Of a stretch of 64,000 bases of DNA, positions 1-8,394 are shown in pieces. The notes below the pieces were generated by a model. It worked only from the letters and a program-made list of their open reading frames with translations, was not told the origin of the DNA and did not search any database. Numbering within the stretch: the stretch's first letter is position 1; each line of letters begins with the position of its first letter. This DNA is from CAG-411 sp963643465 (GTDB lineage Bacteria; Bacillota; Clostridia; Lachnospirales; Lachnospiraceae): contig CAVIJT010000018.1 in the NCBI GenBank assembly GCA_963643465.1, positions 1-64,000 on the forward strand, read 5' to 3'. The position numbers were made by a program, and so were the translations under genes.

Positions 1-120
1 TTCTTTTTGAATTTTCAAGGTTGTTTCACTGTTTAATTGTCAATGATCATATTCGTCTAAGCCTTATTCTGCAAGGCTTTGAGGGCTTCTTGTTTTCCGT
101 CACCCCCAAGCGACTTGTTT
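1..120 (-). other. Probable rRNA operon leader (operon lies outside the window)
   Basis: Read on the minus strand, the transcript from the promoter at 121-150 runs towards position 1 and leaves the window without any open frame. It contains a short GCCTT/AAGGC hairpin and near the edge the string CCTTGAAAATTC, which resembles the boxA-type TCTTTGAAAACT string found in Firmicute 16S leaders. The 16S gene itself is not in the window, so this is inference from promoter and leader style only. Confidence 0.45.
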
Positions 121-150
121 AGTATAGCATGGGTATCCGCCACTTGTCAA
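121..150 (-). promoter_or_regulatory. Strong sigma-A promoter with UP-like A/T tract, probably rRNA operon
   Basis: On the minus strand there is a perfect -35 TTGACA (150-145), an 18-nt spacer and a -10 TATACT (126-121). Immediately upstream (151-190) is a nearly pure A/T stretch with phased A-tracts, the layout of an UP element. A near-consensus promoter with an A/T upstream block and no coding sequence behind it is typical of stable-RNA promoters. Confidence 0.6.
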
Positions 151-406
151 CAACTTTTTTCAATTTTTTTTAATTTTTTTAATTTTTTCAAGTGCAAAAT
201 TCAAGAAACCCTGTAAATACAGGCTTTCCTGCATTTTTCTTCTGCAACACTTTTTTATAATATGACCTGTTATTTGTAAATTTCTCATATTTACAAATAA
301 CACAACCTTACAAAAAATATGTTTTTTACAACAAATCCCCTTACGCATCTATTCATATCCACATAGAGCATTTTTTACTCTGCTAAAATAAACTTTTCCA
401 TAGAAC

Positions 407-452
407 AAAAAAGGGTTTTAATCAACAACTTAAAATATCATTGATTAAAACC
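407..452 (-). terminator. Rho-independent terminator after the CvpA-like gene
   Basis: An inverted repeat pairs GGTTTTAATCA with TGATTAAAACC across an A/T-rich loop. It is followed on the minus strand by CCTTTTTTG. It lies 15 nt beyond the stop of the CvpA-like gene and ends that operon. The rest of the gap (151-406) is A/T-rich and holds no credible gene. Confidence 0.7.
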
Positions 453-466
453 ACATATAGCAACAA

Positions 467-1213
467 TTATCCATTAACAGATGACAATATCCATTTTAAT
501 AATAAATTATTATTATACAAGAATGACAATATAGGACTGTCATTGATACATTGATAACAAGACACTCCAAAAGACGTTCCACTAAATGCAAGTAAGAATA
601 AAAATCCTACCCAGACGATCATAAGACCTGTAATAGCACCTGCAATTCCACCTGCAAGTTGACTGACATCTTCCACTACAGGTATTTTATCTACAATTCC
701 AAATACTTTCACTGCAAGTTTAAGCATAATTCTTATAATTACAAATAGCACAATATAGGTAATTCCCCGTATAATCAATCTTGCTATTTCTGTACAAAGA
801 TAATTAGAAAACTTTTTTATAGTTACTTTTCCTGCTGTATTTACAATATCAGCAGTGCCATCAAGTACAGAAGAAGAAATTAGGTTAGGCAATCCCAACT
901 GTTCTACTATATTTTCCTGCATTTTTGAAGAAATAGCTATATTGTCTTTTATATTTTTCCCAGTAGCCGCATCGATAGCCGCATTCATTGTTTGTTCAAT
1001 ACCCAAGTTTTCATTGACCTGCTCAGATACATAATCCATTATAATCTGACTACCACAAAGGCTATCGCTAAATATAGGACCCAAAAACCCTGTAATCATA
1101 ATACTTAAAATCAACGTTCCAATGGATAGCATCATGGAAACCAAACCTTTTTTATACCCGTTGTATGTCAATGCTAGAATTATAATTACTACTACAAGTA
1201 ATAACCAATTCAT
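467..1213 (-). CDS. CvpA family membrane protein
   Basis: A 248-residue integral membrane protein. Hydrophobic segments lie at about residues 3-20, 27-48, 143-166 and 187-212, separated by a hydrophilic extracellular-type stretch (about 50-140). The N-terminal half, with a LALTYNGYKKGLV turn after the first helix, is the pattern of the CvpA/colicin V production family; the exact role of these proteins in Firmicutes is not established. It starts 1 nt after the stop of the DUF5711 gene with a GGGGGAG ribosome site, so the two are translationally coupled. It is the last gene of the LysM-DUF5711-CvpA group, which suggests an envelope role (inference). Confidence 0.7.
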   Translation of the reverse strand: MNWLLLVVVIIILALTYNGYKKGLVSMMLSIGTLILSIMITGFLGPIFSDSLCGSQIIMDYVSEQVNENLGIEQTMNAAIDAATGKNIKDNIAISSKMQENIVEQLGLPNLISSSVLDGTADIVNTAGKVTIKKFSNYLCTEIARLIIRGITYIVLFVIIRIMLKLAVKVFGIVDKIPVVEDVSQLAGGIAGAITGLMIVWVGFLFLLAFSGTSFGVSCYQCINDSPILSFLYNNNLLLKWILSSVNG

Positions 1214-1214
1214 G

Positions 1215-2417
1215 CTACTCCCCCTTTTTTCTGCCTGTGAGCCGTACCTGATTTATGGTATCACTATCAATTACAATATATTTTTCTGAAGAAGAAAGAG
1301 GGAAAAAATAGGATATGTTTTCGTCAAATGTACAATCCAATTTTTCACTTCCCCGTAATCTCAGAATATGACACTCGGAAGCCGAATAAAAAATCACTTC
1401 TTCGTTTCCCATCTCCACAATATCATACGCATAAGAGACAGCTTTCTCCAGCACAAGTTTTCCACTTGTATTGTATACCTGAACTAAATACGGCTTGTCT
1501 GTATTTTCATTGTTGTCAAGGACTAATGTAATATACTCTTCGTTGTAACACACACTATTTATATTTTCTTCTACACTAATCTGGGCTATATCACTTGGCG
1601 TTTCTTTCATTTTATATAACTTAAATCCCGTTTGCGTAAATCCACATACAATTTCTGAATTAATAAATTGTACATCTGCAACAATTTCTTGCTCTAATGG
1701 TCTGGAACCCACAATACGATCCACACTATTTTTACCAACACTATCAAAGTTATAGAAATTTAAACTACTGGATACTACCCCATTTGTTATGTTAATGTAA
1801 CTTGTCACAAGTTTTTGCCCGTCCTCAGACAAGGCTATTGCTACAGGGTACCCATCACTATCTGTACTGGTAGAAATGGATACTTTTAATTTTTCTGTTG
1901 CATCATACGGATCGTAAATATTTATTTTTGCCTCGTCATCATTTTCAAGAACTGCTGCCACTACCCCTTGCTTTGCAATGGTAATCTGTTCAATTGCACC
2001 ATCTACACTCAATTCGGTCGCGGTTCCGCTTCCGTCAAATATACAAATATTTTTTTCTCCAATATCTGCAATGGCTACATAATCACCACAAGTAACTGCA
2101 TATGGATTTTTAAAATCATAACTGCCATTCCATAAAATCTCCCCGTCTGAATTTAACGCAGACGCGCCATCCTTACTATATTTTAGCAAAGTATCTCCAT
2201 GAATTTCATATTGTACACTGATCGCATCTTTTCGCTTGACTTCTTCTATAACGGAATATCCCCCATAAGTTCTATTCATTTGAAACAGCACATAAAATAA
2301 AATACCTGCTACTATTGCTATTATTATCGTAAGGATTGCCCCTAACCTTACAATCTTCTTTCTTTTTTTATTTTGTTCGTATCTTTTTATTTCACTTCGC
2401 TCTGATAAGCTCGCCAT
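1215..2417 (-). CDS. DUF5711 family membrane-anchored protein
   Basis: A 400-residue protein with a basic cytoplasmic N-terminus (about 1-24), one transmembrane helix (about 25-46) and a large exported C-terminal part of short beta-strand-like repeats, as in a beta-propeller. I match it to DUF5711, seen in Lachnospiraceae; no biochemical function is known to me. The start used is the ATG at 2417, five nucleotides after GGAGG; an in-frame TTG four codons upstream overlaps that ribosome site and is unlikely. The stop codon lies 1 nt from the CvpA-like start, so both proteins are probably made together. Confidence 0.65.
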   Translation of the reverse strand: MASLSERSEIKRYEQNKKRKKIVRLGAILTIIIAIVAGILFYVLFQMNRTYGGYSVIEEVKRKDAISVQYEIHGDTLLKYSKDGASALNSDGEILWNGSYDFKNPYAVTCGDYVAIADIGEKNICIFDGSGTATELSVDGAIEQITIAKQGVVAAVLENDDEAKINIYDPYDATEKLKVSISTSTDSDGYPVAIALSEDGQKLVTSYINITNGVVSSSLNFYNFDSVGKNSVDRIVGSRPLEQEIVADVQFINSEIVCGFTQTGFKLYKMKETPSDIAQISVEENINSVCYNEEYITLVLDNNENTDKPYLVQVYNTSGKLVLEKAVSYAYDIVEMGNEEVIFYSASECHILRLRGSEKLDCTFDENISYFFPLSSSEKYIVIDSDTINQVRLTGRKKGE

Positions 2418-2510
2418 ATCGTCCTCCAAATAATTTGTGTTTTCTTCTGTGTTCTGCGTTTTTATTATACTCCAATTTTCTTTTATTGTGAAGAATAAGC
2501 CCCATAACTT

Positions 2511-3641
2511 TTATTCCCATAACTTTAAGACTTGTCCAGCCACAATACAATTTTTATCCTCAATTCCATTGATACTCATAATATTCTCCATTCGATCTAA
2601 AGATTGAAATTGGCTCATGCAAATACTCACTAACGTATCTCCCGGTTGTATGGTGTAATATTGACTTTGTGCAGGCAGTTCTTTCTGCGCTACTGTTTCT
2701 TCTACCAGCTCCTCATTGGAACCATCTATCACTTCTTCTCTTGCAATGGTAATCTTAGCCTCTTTTTCTTCTATCATTGTATCGGTGCTTTCTGGTTCAT
2801 TGCTCACTTCTTCTACTTGGGCTTCTTTTTGCAACTTTAAAAATGCCTCTTTAAATTCTGTTGGAATATTTCTTTGCTGTGCAGCAATAGCCAATGTAAC
2901 CAATCCTCCAGCTAGCACCCCTCCCCTTAAAAGTGTTTTATACTTTTTTTGTTTTTTCTGGCGAACTTTCATTTCTTCCATTTTTCGTTTCAGCTCTTTT
3001 ACAGCTCCATCCTGCACTTGTTCTTTTTCTGTATTCCCTTTTACTTTTAACATGTATTCCTGCATGTCCTGATTTTTTTCATAATACAAGTAATAACCGC
3101 TAATTCGTTCTAAGATTATATTTTTACAAATATAAAGCGCTTCTTTTCTTTCTAATGTATCATAAAGAAGCAATAAGTTTTCTGTGGTTCCAAAACAGTT
3201 GATATGTACTTGTTCCATTTCATCTGTAGGAGTTAATTCCATTCCTGCCTTGGCAATCGCCCATCCTACAATAGAACCTTTTTGAAAATATTCTTCTGCT
3301 AATTTGTATATCCCTTCCCATGTTTCTTTGGTGATGTCCCGGCATTCTTTCAAATTTACGCCTTTTAACTCCACAGCTCCATGGATAAATGTACATCTTT
3401 TGTCCTCCCATGTAACAATTTCTCCAAGCAAAACAGCCATTTTCATTTCTTCTGCGCTTTGTTTTCCCAAATACTGAATAAATGACATGACATAATCCTC
3501 TATATAAATATTGCTTTCTTGATTAACTGTTCCTATCTGGCGTACATTTTTTGGCATTTGAAATAAATGTTTTTCTCCCTCTTGTGTCCCGCATTTTTCT
3601 GTCATGTTTTCCGGCACAATGGCACACCCTTTCTTTCCCAT
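2511..3641 (-). CDS. Membrane protein with C-terminal LysM domain
   Basis: A 376-residue protein in three parts. Residues about 30-200 form a conserved-looking globular region beginning MPKNVRQIGT and IYIEDYVMSF, a pattern I associate with Lachnospiraceae LysM proteins but cannot name. One hydrophobic segment lies at about 238-255 after a Lys/Arg-rich stretch. After an acidic linker a LysM peptidoglycan-binding domain fills the last 45 residues (YYTIQPGDTLVSIC). The N-terminal region is probably cytoplasmic and the LysM outside. The start is uncertain: no clear ribosome site precedes the ATG at 3641, and an in-frame GTG at codon 9 or ATG at codon 13 is possible. It is upstream of DUF5711 and CvpA. 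Confidence 0.65.
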   Translation of the reverse strand: MGKKGCAIVPENMTEKCGTQEGEKHLFQMPKNVRQIGTVNQESNIYIEDYVMSFIQYLGKQSAEEMKMAVLLGEIVTWEDKRCTFIHGAVELKGVNLKECRDITKETWEGIYKLAEEYFQKGSIVGWAIAKAGMELTPTDEMEQVHINCFGTTENLLLLYDTLERKEALYICKNIILERISGYYLYYEKNQDMQEYMLKVKGNTEKEQVQDGAVKELKRKMEEMKVRQKKQKKYKTLLRGGVLAGGLVTLAIAAQQRNIPTEFKEAFLKLQKEAQVEEVSNEPESTDTMIEEKEAKITIAREEVIDGSNEELVEETVAQKELPAQSQYYTIQPGDTLVSICMSQFQSLDRMENIMSINGIEDKNCIVAGQVLKLWE

Positions 3642-3732
3642 GCACAGTTATCATATATCCTGTCATGTTTTTCTTTTGTATATTACCACAAGACTTTCGC
3701 AGTTTTTGTCAAAAGAGAGTTGTCTCTTTCTA

Positions 3733-3777
3733 AAAAAAAGAAGAAAGAGTTTTTCACACAAACTCTTTCTTCTTTTT
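3733..3777. terminator. Bidirectional-looking terminator after the class A PBP gene
   Basis: Arms AAGAAGAAAGAGTTT and AAACTCTTTCTTCTT enclose a short loop, with A and T runs on both sides. On the minus strand it starts right at the stop codon of the penicillin-binding protein, separating it from the LysM gene. Confidence 0.75.
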
Positions 3778-6069
3778 TTATCTCTTTCGATATAGTCTTA
3801 TATTGTGCCAAGCAACGCTTTTAAAATTCATTTGTTCTGCATTACCATTTGCCCCATTTTCCGGATCCGCCGCTTCGCCCTCTGACTCTTCTGGAATGGT
3901 TTCCTCTGGAGCTGTAGTCTCTATTGGTTCTTCTGTAACACCTTCCGTCCAGTCATCCGGCACTTCTGTTTCCTCCGGCTCTTCTATTACTACATCCATT
4001 GTTTCTTCTGGTTCTGAAGTAACTTCAATTTCTTCTTGCTCTTCTTCCCAAAATAGATTTTCATTTTTATTTGCATAATCATTGGCCAATTCTGCATAAT
4101 CTACTCCTGCATGAATTTCTTCCATGAAATTATGCCATATTCTTCCCGGATAGGTACTTCCATAAAGATCACTTACTGTCTGAGGCGTATCATACCCTAC
4201 CCACACTGCAGTCGTATAATACGCAGTAAATCCACAGAACCATCCATCTTTCTTATCATTAGTTGTTCCAGTTTTTCCTGCACACGGAGTCATTGATAAG
4301 CCCAAAGAAGAGCCTGTACCACTTTCCATTACAGCTTCCAAACAACTTGTCATCATATGAGAAGATTCTTTACTATATATTCGGGTCTTTATTCCATTAT
4401 TTTTATAAAGCACATTATCTCGCGAATCCGTTATTTTTACAATACAAGTAGGTTCACGATAACTTCCTTCATTTTCGATGGTCGCAAAACCAGCCGCCAT
4501 CTCTACTGGACTGACACCATTTGTCAACCCACCCAATGCAGAAGCTGGATAATAGTCATTATCTACAATCTTTGAAAATCCCATATTCAAAATATAGGAT
4601 AACCCTTTTTTCGGTGTCACTTCTTCAAACAGTTTCCATGCCACTACGTTTTTAGATGCTGCAACTGCCGAACGAATTGGAATTCTTCCAGAGTATTTTC
4701 CGTCAGAGTTTCTTGGTCCGCCCTCAAAATAAGTATCATCTACAATAGATTCTGGGGTATATCCATTTTCAAAAGCTGGTGTATATACAATCAATGGTTT
4801 TATAGAACTACCCGGTTGTCGATAACTTTGAAATGCTCGATTTAAAGTATATCCTTCTGAGTTTTTCTGTTTTCTTCCACCCACAATAGCAACCACACGT
4901 CCAGTATTGTTACTGATACATACTGCGGCACCCTGCATTTTGTAAACACCATCTTCTGTCTTTTCACCAAATGCGCTAAGCTGTTCATTTACTGTCTTCT
5001 GCAATTTTCTTTGCTTACTCATACTAATGGAAGTATAAATTCGATATCCACCTGTATAAAGGGAACTTTCGCAAGTTTCATATAACTCACTATATTCTTC
5101 TTCATAAGCCTCTTTTTCTGCTGTAGATGAGAATTGATTTTTAAATTTAAAGCCCTGACTCTCCATCAATGCACGAACGGCACAATGACGAGCATAAGTC
5201 TCTACATAATCTAAATTCTTTGTTTCTTGTACCTCAAGCACAACTTTCTCGGAAATGGCTGAATCATACTCTCCTTGCGTAATTTTTCCATCTTCTTTCA
5301 TATTTTTCAAAATCAAATCCCGACGTTCTACGGTATTATCGTAATTTTCTAACGGATTAAATTTTGTCGGTCCATTTGGAACCGCACACAAAAATGCTAC
5401 TTCTGATAAAGAAAGTTCACTCGCCTGTTTTCCAAAGTACCCTTGAGCGGCTGCCTCTATTCCATAATAACCATTGGCAAAATACACATTGTTGATATAG
5501 AATTCCAAAATTTGATCTTTTGTGTATTTTTTCTCCATTTCCATGGCATAAAACATTTCACGAATTTTTCTGCTCATGGTGACTTCTTTTGAAATAAACA
5601 CGTTACGAACTAGCTGTTGGGTAATGGTACTACCACCCTGTGTAACTCTTCCGTGTTTTACATATTGGAATGCAGCACGGGCAATTGCCCAATAATCCAC
5701 TCCGCCATGTTCATAGAATTTTTTATCCTCCACAGAAACAAATGCCATTTTTACATAGTCTGGTATCTCATCATCGCTGAGATAATAGACATCTTTTTCT
5801 CCCTTTAACTCGGAAATTTCATTTCCTTTTGAATCGTAAATCACACTGGTCTCACTAGAACGAAATGTTTCTACTGTAGATGCTGCAACTGCTGTTTTTG
5901 CTTCTTGCTGCATGGCAAGAAGTTCTTTTCCATACAAACAGTAAAAAACAATTCCTCCAATAAGAACTACTAAAAGTATCACTAGAAGTGTGATTCTTAG
6001 TGCCAGCAAAAATCGTCTTAATGCCGGATTCTTAATTCTTGATTTTTTTGTTTTCTTCTTATCTGCCAT
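3778..6069 (-). CDS. Class A penicillin-binding protein (PBP1a-type)
   Basis: A 763-residue bifunctional peptidoglycan synthase. A basic N-terminus is followed by one transmembrane helix (about 23-46). The glycosyltransferase GT51 domain shows its catalytic Glu in EDKKFYEHGG (E114) and the GGSTITQQL motif (about 146-154). The transpeptidase domain has SSIK (S421, K424), SKN (S472-N474) and KTGTT (599-603). The C-terminal tail (about 670-745) is a Glu/Thr/Pro-rich linker. It polymerises lipid II and cross-links peptides outside the membrane. A ribosome site AAGGA precedes the ATG. It is monocistronic, with a terminator right after it and a two-component system upstream on the same strand. Confidence 0.93.
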   Translation of the reverse strand: MADKKKTKKSRIKNPALRRFLLALRITLLVILLVVLIGGIVFYCLYGKELLAMQQEAKTAVAASTVETFRSSETSVIYDSKGNEISELKGEKDVYYLSDDEIPDYVKMAFVSVEDKKFYEHGGVDYWAIARAAFQYVKHGRVTQGGSTITQQLVRNVFISKEVTMSRKIREMFYAMEMEKKYTKDQILEFYINNVYFANGYYGIEAAAQGYFGKQASELSLSEVAFLCAVPNGPTKFNPLENYDNTVERRDLILKNMKEDGKITQGEYDSAISEKVVLEVQETKNLDYVETYARHCAVRALMESQGFKFKNQFSSTAEKEAYEEEYSELYETCESSLYTGGYRIYTSISMSKQRKLQKTVNEQLSAFGEKTEDGVYKMQGAAVCISNNTGRVVAIVGGRKQKNSEGYTLNRAFQSYRQPGSSIKPLIVYTPAFENGYTPESIVDDTYFEGGPRNSDGKYSGRIPIRSAVAASKNVVAWKLFEEVTPKKGLSYILNMGFSKIVDNDYYPASALGGLTNGVSPVEMAAGFATIENEGSYREPTCIVKITDSRDNVLYKNNGIKTRIYSKESSHMMTSCLEAVMESGTGSSLGLSMTPCAGKTGTTNDKKDGWFCGFTAYYTTAVWVGYDTPQTVSDLYGSTYPGRIWHNFMEEIHAGVDYAELANDYANKNENLFWEEEQEEIEVTSEPEETMDVVIEEPEETEVPDDWTEGVTEEPIETTAPEETIPEESEGEAADPENGANGNAEQMNFKSVAWHNIRLYRKR

Positions 6070-6222
6070 ATTTCATTCCTTCTTAATGTAGTACAATATA
6101 CTCTAACTAGCGTTCCCTAAACTACTTTTTTGCAAATTTCCTCTCTTAGAAAATATGTTTCTCTCCTAATAAGATGTGCAGTCGCAATGTATCAAGTATA
6201 GCCCAAAAAATGGTTTTTGTAA

Positions 6223-6240
6223 ACCGCAAGGCTTTGCGGA
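6223..6240 (-). terminator. Short hairpin after the histidine kinase gene
   Basis: CCGCAA and TTGCGG form a compact hairpin, followed on the minus strand by TTTACAAAAACC. It is the only terminator-like structure between the kinase stop and the PBP gene; the T-tract is weak. Confidence 0.4.
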
Positions 6241-6252
6241 CATCTATATCGG

Positions 6253-7425
6253 CTAAAATCTTTGCAGGGGAAGTATAATGCGAAAGCTAGTTCCTCTGGT
6301 ATATTGACTCTTCACTTCAATGGTTCCCACATGCTTTAATACAATTAACCTAGCGATGGACAATCCAAGTCCATGTCCACTGATATTCCCATTACGCACA
6401 TGGTCCGAACGGTAAAATCTTTGGAATATGTGAGCCATATCTTTTTCATCCATACCAATTCCTGTATCTGCCACTGTCAAAATACAGTGATTTTCTTCCT
6501 TTTCGCACCCTATATAAATGGTGTCACCATCGGAAGTATATTTAATTGCATTTTCAATTAAAACTCGCAATGCTTCTTTCATCATTTGTCGGTCACCATA
6601 AAAAATCACCGCATCTATATCCAACGCCTCAACCTTTCGATTTTTTGCTATTATGGATGCCTCTTTTACGGTTTCCTCTACCATTTTGCCCATATTAAAT
6701 TTTCTTTTTGTAAGTTTTAGTGTTTTTTTGTCATTGCGTGATAAAAATAGTAATTTTTCCACTAATTCACGCATGGATTGCGCCTCATTTTTAATTGCTT
6801 CTACCGATTCCTGTAGCACTTCTGGATCCTCCGCTCCCCACCGATCTAACATGTTTACATACCCCTGAATGACTGCAATGGGAGTCCGAAGTTCATGGGA
6901 GGCATCCGAGGCAAATTGTTTTTGACTCTCATAAGCGGTTTCTAATCGATCCAGTAAACTATTTATTGTTACCGCTACTTCCTGTAGTTCATTTTGAATC
7001 CCATCAATCTGTAATCTCTCCTGTTCCAGATTGTTAATGGTAATTCGATTAGACTGTTTTATAATATCTCCAAGTTTTTCCACTATTCTGCGTACATTTT
7101 TATTAGAAAGTTCTAATATCAAGAGCATTCCTGATACATAAACAAATGCTGCCGCTTGATAAACGTCTGTAAGGGCAAATTTCCAATGCTGTCCTCCATA
7201 ATGAAACTGCAATATACTACTGCGTAATTCACTATAATAAATTACTTGTCCTATAGGCACAAAAATCAATATCCCAAACAGTGTCATAAACAAACCATAA
7301 ATAAGAGACATCTGTAACCGCACGGACAAACGAATTTTACTTTTTGTTTCATTCCATTTATTTAATATGGGTAGCCAATTCTTTTGTAGAAACCGACGAA
7401 TTTTCTCAATTCTTTCCTCATTCAT
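6253..7425 (-). CDS. Sensor histidine kinase (HAMP, HisKA, HATPase)
   Basis: A 390-residue membrane kinase. Two transmembrane helices (about 40-62 and 91-106) enclose a very short extracellular loop of about 28 residues, so it probably senses a membrane or intramembrane signal. A HAMP-like linker (about 107-160) leads to the phospho-acceptor H177 in SDASHELRTP, then the N box NAIKYT, the G1 box DTGIGM and the G2 box GHGLGLSI of the ATPase domain. Its start overlaps the end of the response-regulator gene by 8 nt, so the two are co-translated. The overall form resembles ArlS/CzcS-type kinases; the signal is unknown. Confidence 0.92.
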   Translation of the reverse strand: MNEERIEKIRRFLQKNWLPILNKWNETKSKIRLSVRLQMSLIYGLFMTLFGILIFVPIGQVIYYSELRSSILQFHYGGQHWKFALTDVYQAAAFVYVSGMLLILELSNKNVRRIVEKLGDIIKQSNRITINNLEQERLQIDGIQNELQEVAVTINSLLDRLETAYESQKQFASDASHELRTPIAVIQGYVNMLDRWGAEDPEVLQESVEAIKNEAQSMRELVEKLLFLSRNDKKTLKLTKRKFNMGKMVEETVKEASIIAKNRKVEALDIDAVIFYGDRQMMKEALRVLIENAIKYTSDGDTIYIGCEKEENHCILTVADTGIGMDEKDMAHIFQRFYRSDHVRNGNISGHGLGLSIARLIVLKHVGTIEVKSQYTRGTSFRIILPLQRF

Positions 7426-8104
7426 CTTTAATTATGTACCCTACCCCTCGTACTGTATTTACAATTTTATCTCCAAATTTATCATCTATTTTTTGTCGAA
7501 TATAACGAACGTATACGTCTACTACATTGGTTTCTCCCATATAGTCATAATCCCATACTTCATTTAACAATGTTTCTCTGGAAATTACTTCATTTTTGTG
7601 TTGCAATAAATAAGCCAATAAATCAAACTCTTTTTTCGTCAGATTTATGACTTCCTCTCCATAATGTACTTCATGCTTCACTGTATCGATGGTAAGTTTA
7701 CCATGTACCAGAGCAGTCTCTTTCTTTTCTTTTTTTATTTTCTGATGTCGATTAAGTGCTACCCGAATTCTTGCCAAAAGCTCTTCTATAGCAAATGGTT
7801 TTGTCATATAGTCATCGGCTCCATTATCCAGTCCAGTGACTTTATCCATCACATCGTCTTTTGCCGTTAGCATAATAATGGGTGTAGAAACCCCTTCTTC
7901 TCTTGCCTTACGACACACCTCAATTCCACTCATCTCAGGTAACATTACATCCAGCACAACTAAATCCGGATCTGTATCTAAAATTTTTGCCAAACCTTCT
8001 GTACCATTTCCCGCATAATCTACTTCATATCCTTCATGTTTTAGCTCAAGTTCCACAAATCTGGCAATCTTGCGTTCATCTTCCACGATTAATATTTTAG
8101 CCAT
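7418..8104 (-). CDS. OmpR/PhoB-type response regulator
   Basis: A 228-residue regulator partnered with the overlapping histidine kinase downstream. The receiver domain (about 1-115) has the acidic pair E8/D9, the phospho-acceptor D52 in VVLDVMLPEMSG and a conserved Lys in MTKPF. The winged-helix DNA-binding domain (about 130-226) ends RQKIDDKFGDKIVNTVRGVG, typical of OmpR-family members. The ATG at 8104 is chosen because GAGGAG sits six bases upstream; an in-frame start ten codons earlier has no better site. Targets cannot be read from the sequence; the neighbouring PBP is one possibility. Confidence 0.93.
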   Translation of the reverse strand: MAKILIVEDERKIARFVELELKHEGYEVDYAGNGTEGLAKILDTDPDLVVLDVMLPEMSGIEVCRKAREEGVSTPIIMLTAKDDVMDKVTGLDNGADDYMTKPFAIEELLARIRVALNRHQKIKKEKKETALVHGKLTIDTVKHEVHYGEEVINLTKKEFDLLAYLLQHKNEVISRETLLNEVWDYDYMGETNVVDVYVRYIRQKIDDKFGDKIVNTVRGVGYIIKDE

Positions 8105-8149
8105 AGTTTTCTCCTCTTTTTCATACATAAACAAAGCATGTATGTCAAT

Positions 8150-8171
8150 CGAGTAGGCTGACTCCTACTCG
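8150..8171. repeat. Copy A of the CGAGTAGG hairpin repeat
   Basis: An 8-bp perfect stem (CGAGTAGG / CCTACTCG) with loop CTGACT. The same 22 bases recur exactly at 18391-18412, and diverged relatives are at about 34655 and 43895. The remainder of the 8105-8394 gap holds a second small repeat (CCCTCATTCATGAGGGA, 8222-8238) related to strings at 27822 and 34557, and the transketolase terminator. Confidence 0.6.
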
Positions 8172-8274
8172 CTGGGCTTTTGTTAAAACAAAGTGGACCA
8201 GTCCACTTCAACGCTCTAAATCCCTCATTCATGAGGGACTTGCTCTATAGGATGAACTTTCCCATAGAGTAAGA

Positions 8275-8315
8275 AAAGGAGCTGCCGCAACATGCCACAA
8301 CTCCTCTTCGCAGGC
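8275..8315 (-). terminator. Imperfect terminator hairpin after transketolase
   Basis: On the minus strand AGGAG and CTCCT bracket an imperfect GC-rich stem-loop followed by TTTTCTTAC. It lies about 80 nt beyond the transketolase stop. The stem has mismatches, so the call is moderate. Confidence 0.4.
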
Positions 8316-8394
8316 ATCTTCTGCCCATATCGTATCTTTATAAATGTATGGTTCACCCAAATGGGTAATAACCAGTGCATTTTTTATTCTCTTG

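Noticed and set aside
6240..6260. A GCCGATAT string at the kinase 3' end as a FliA promoter
   Set aside because: No TAAA-like -35 at the right distance and no gene downstream in the correct sense.
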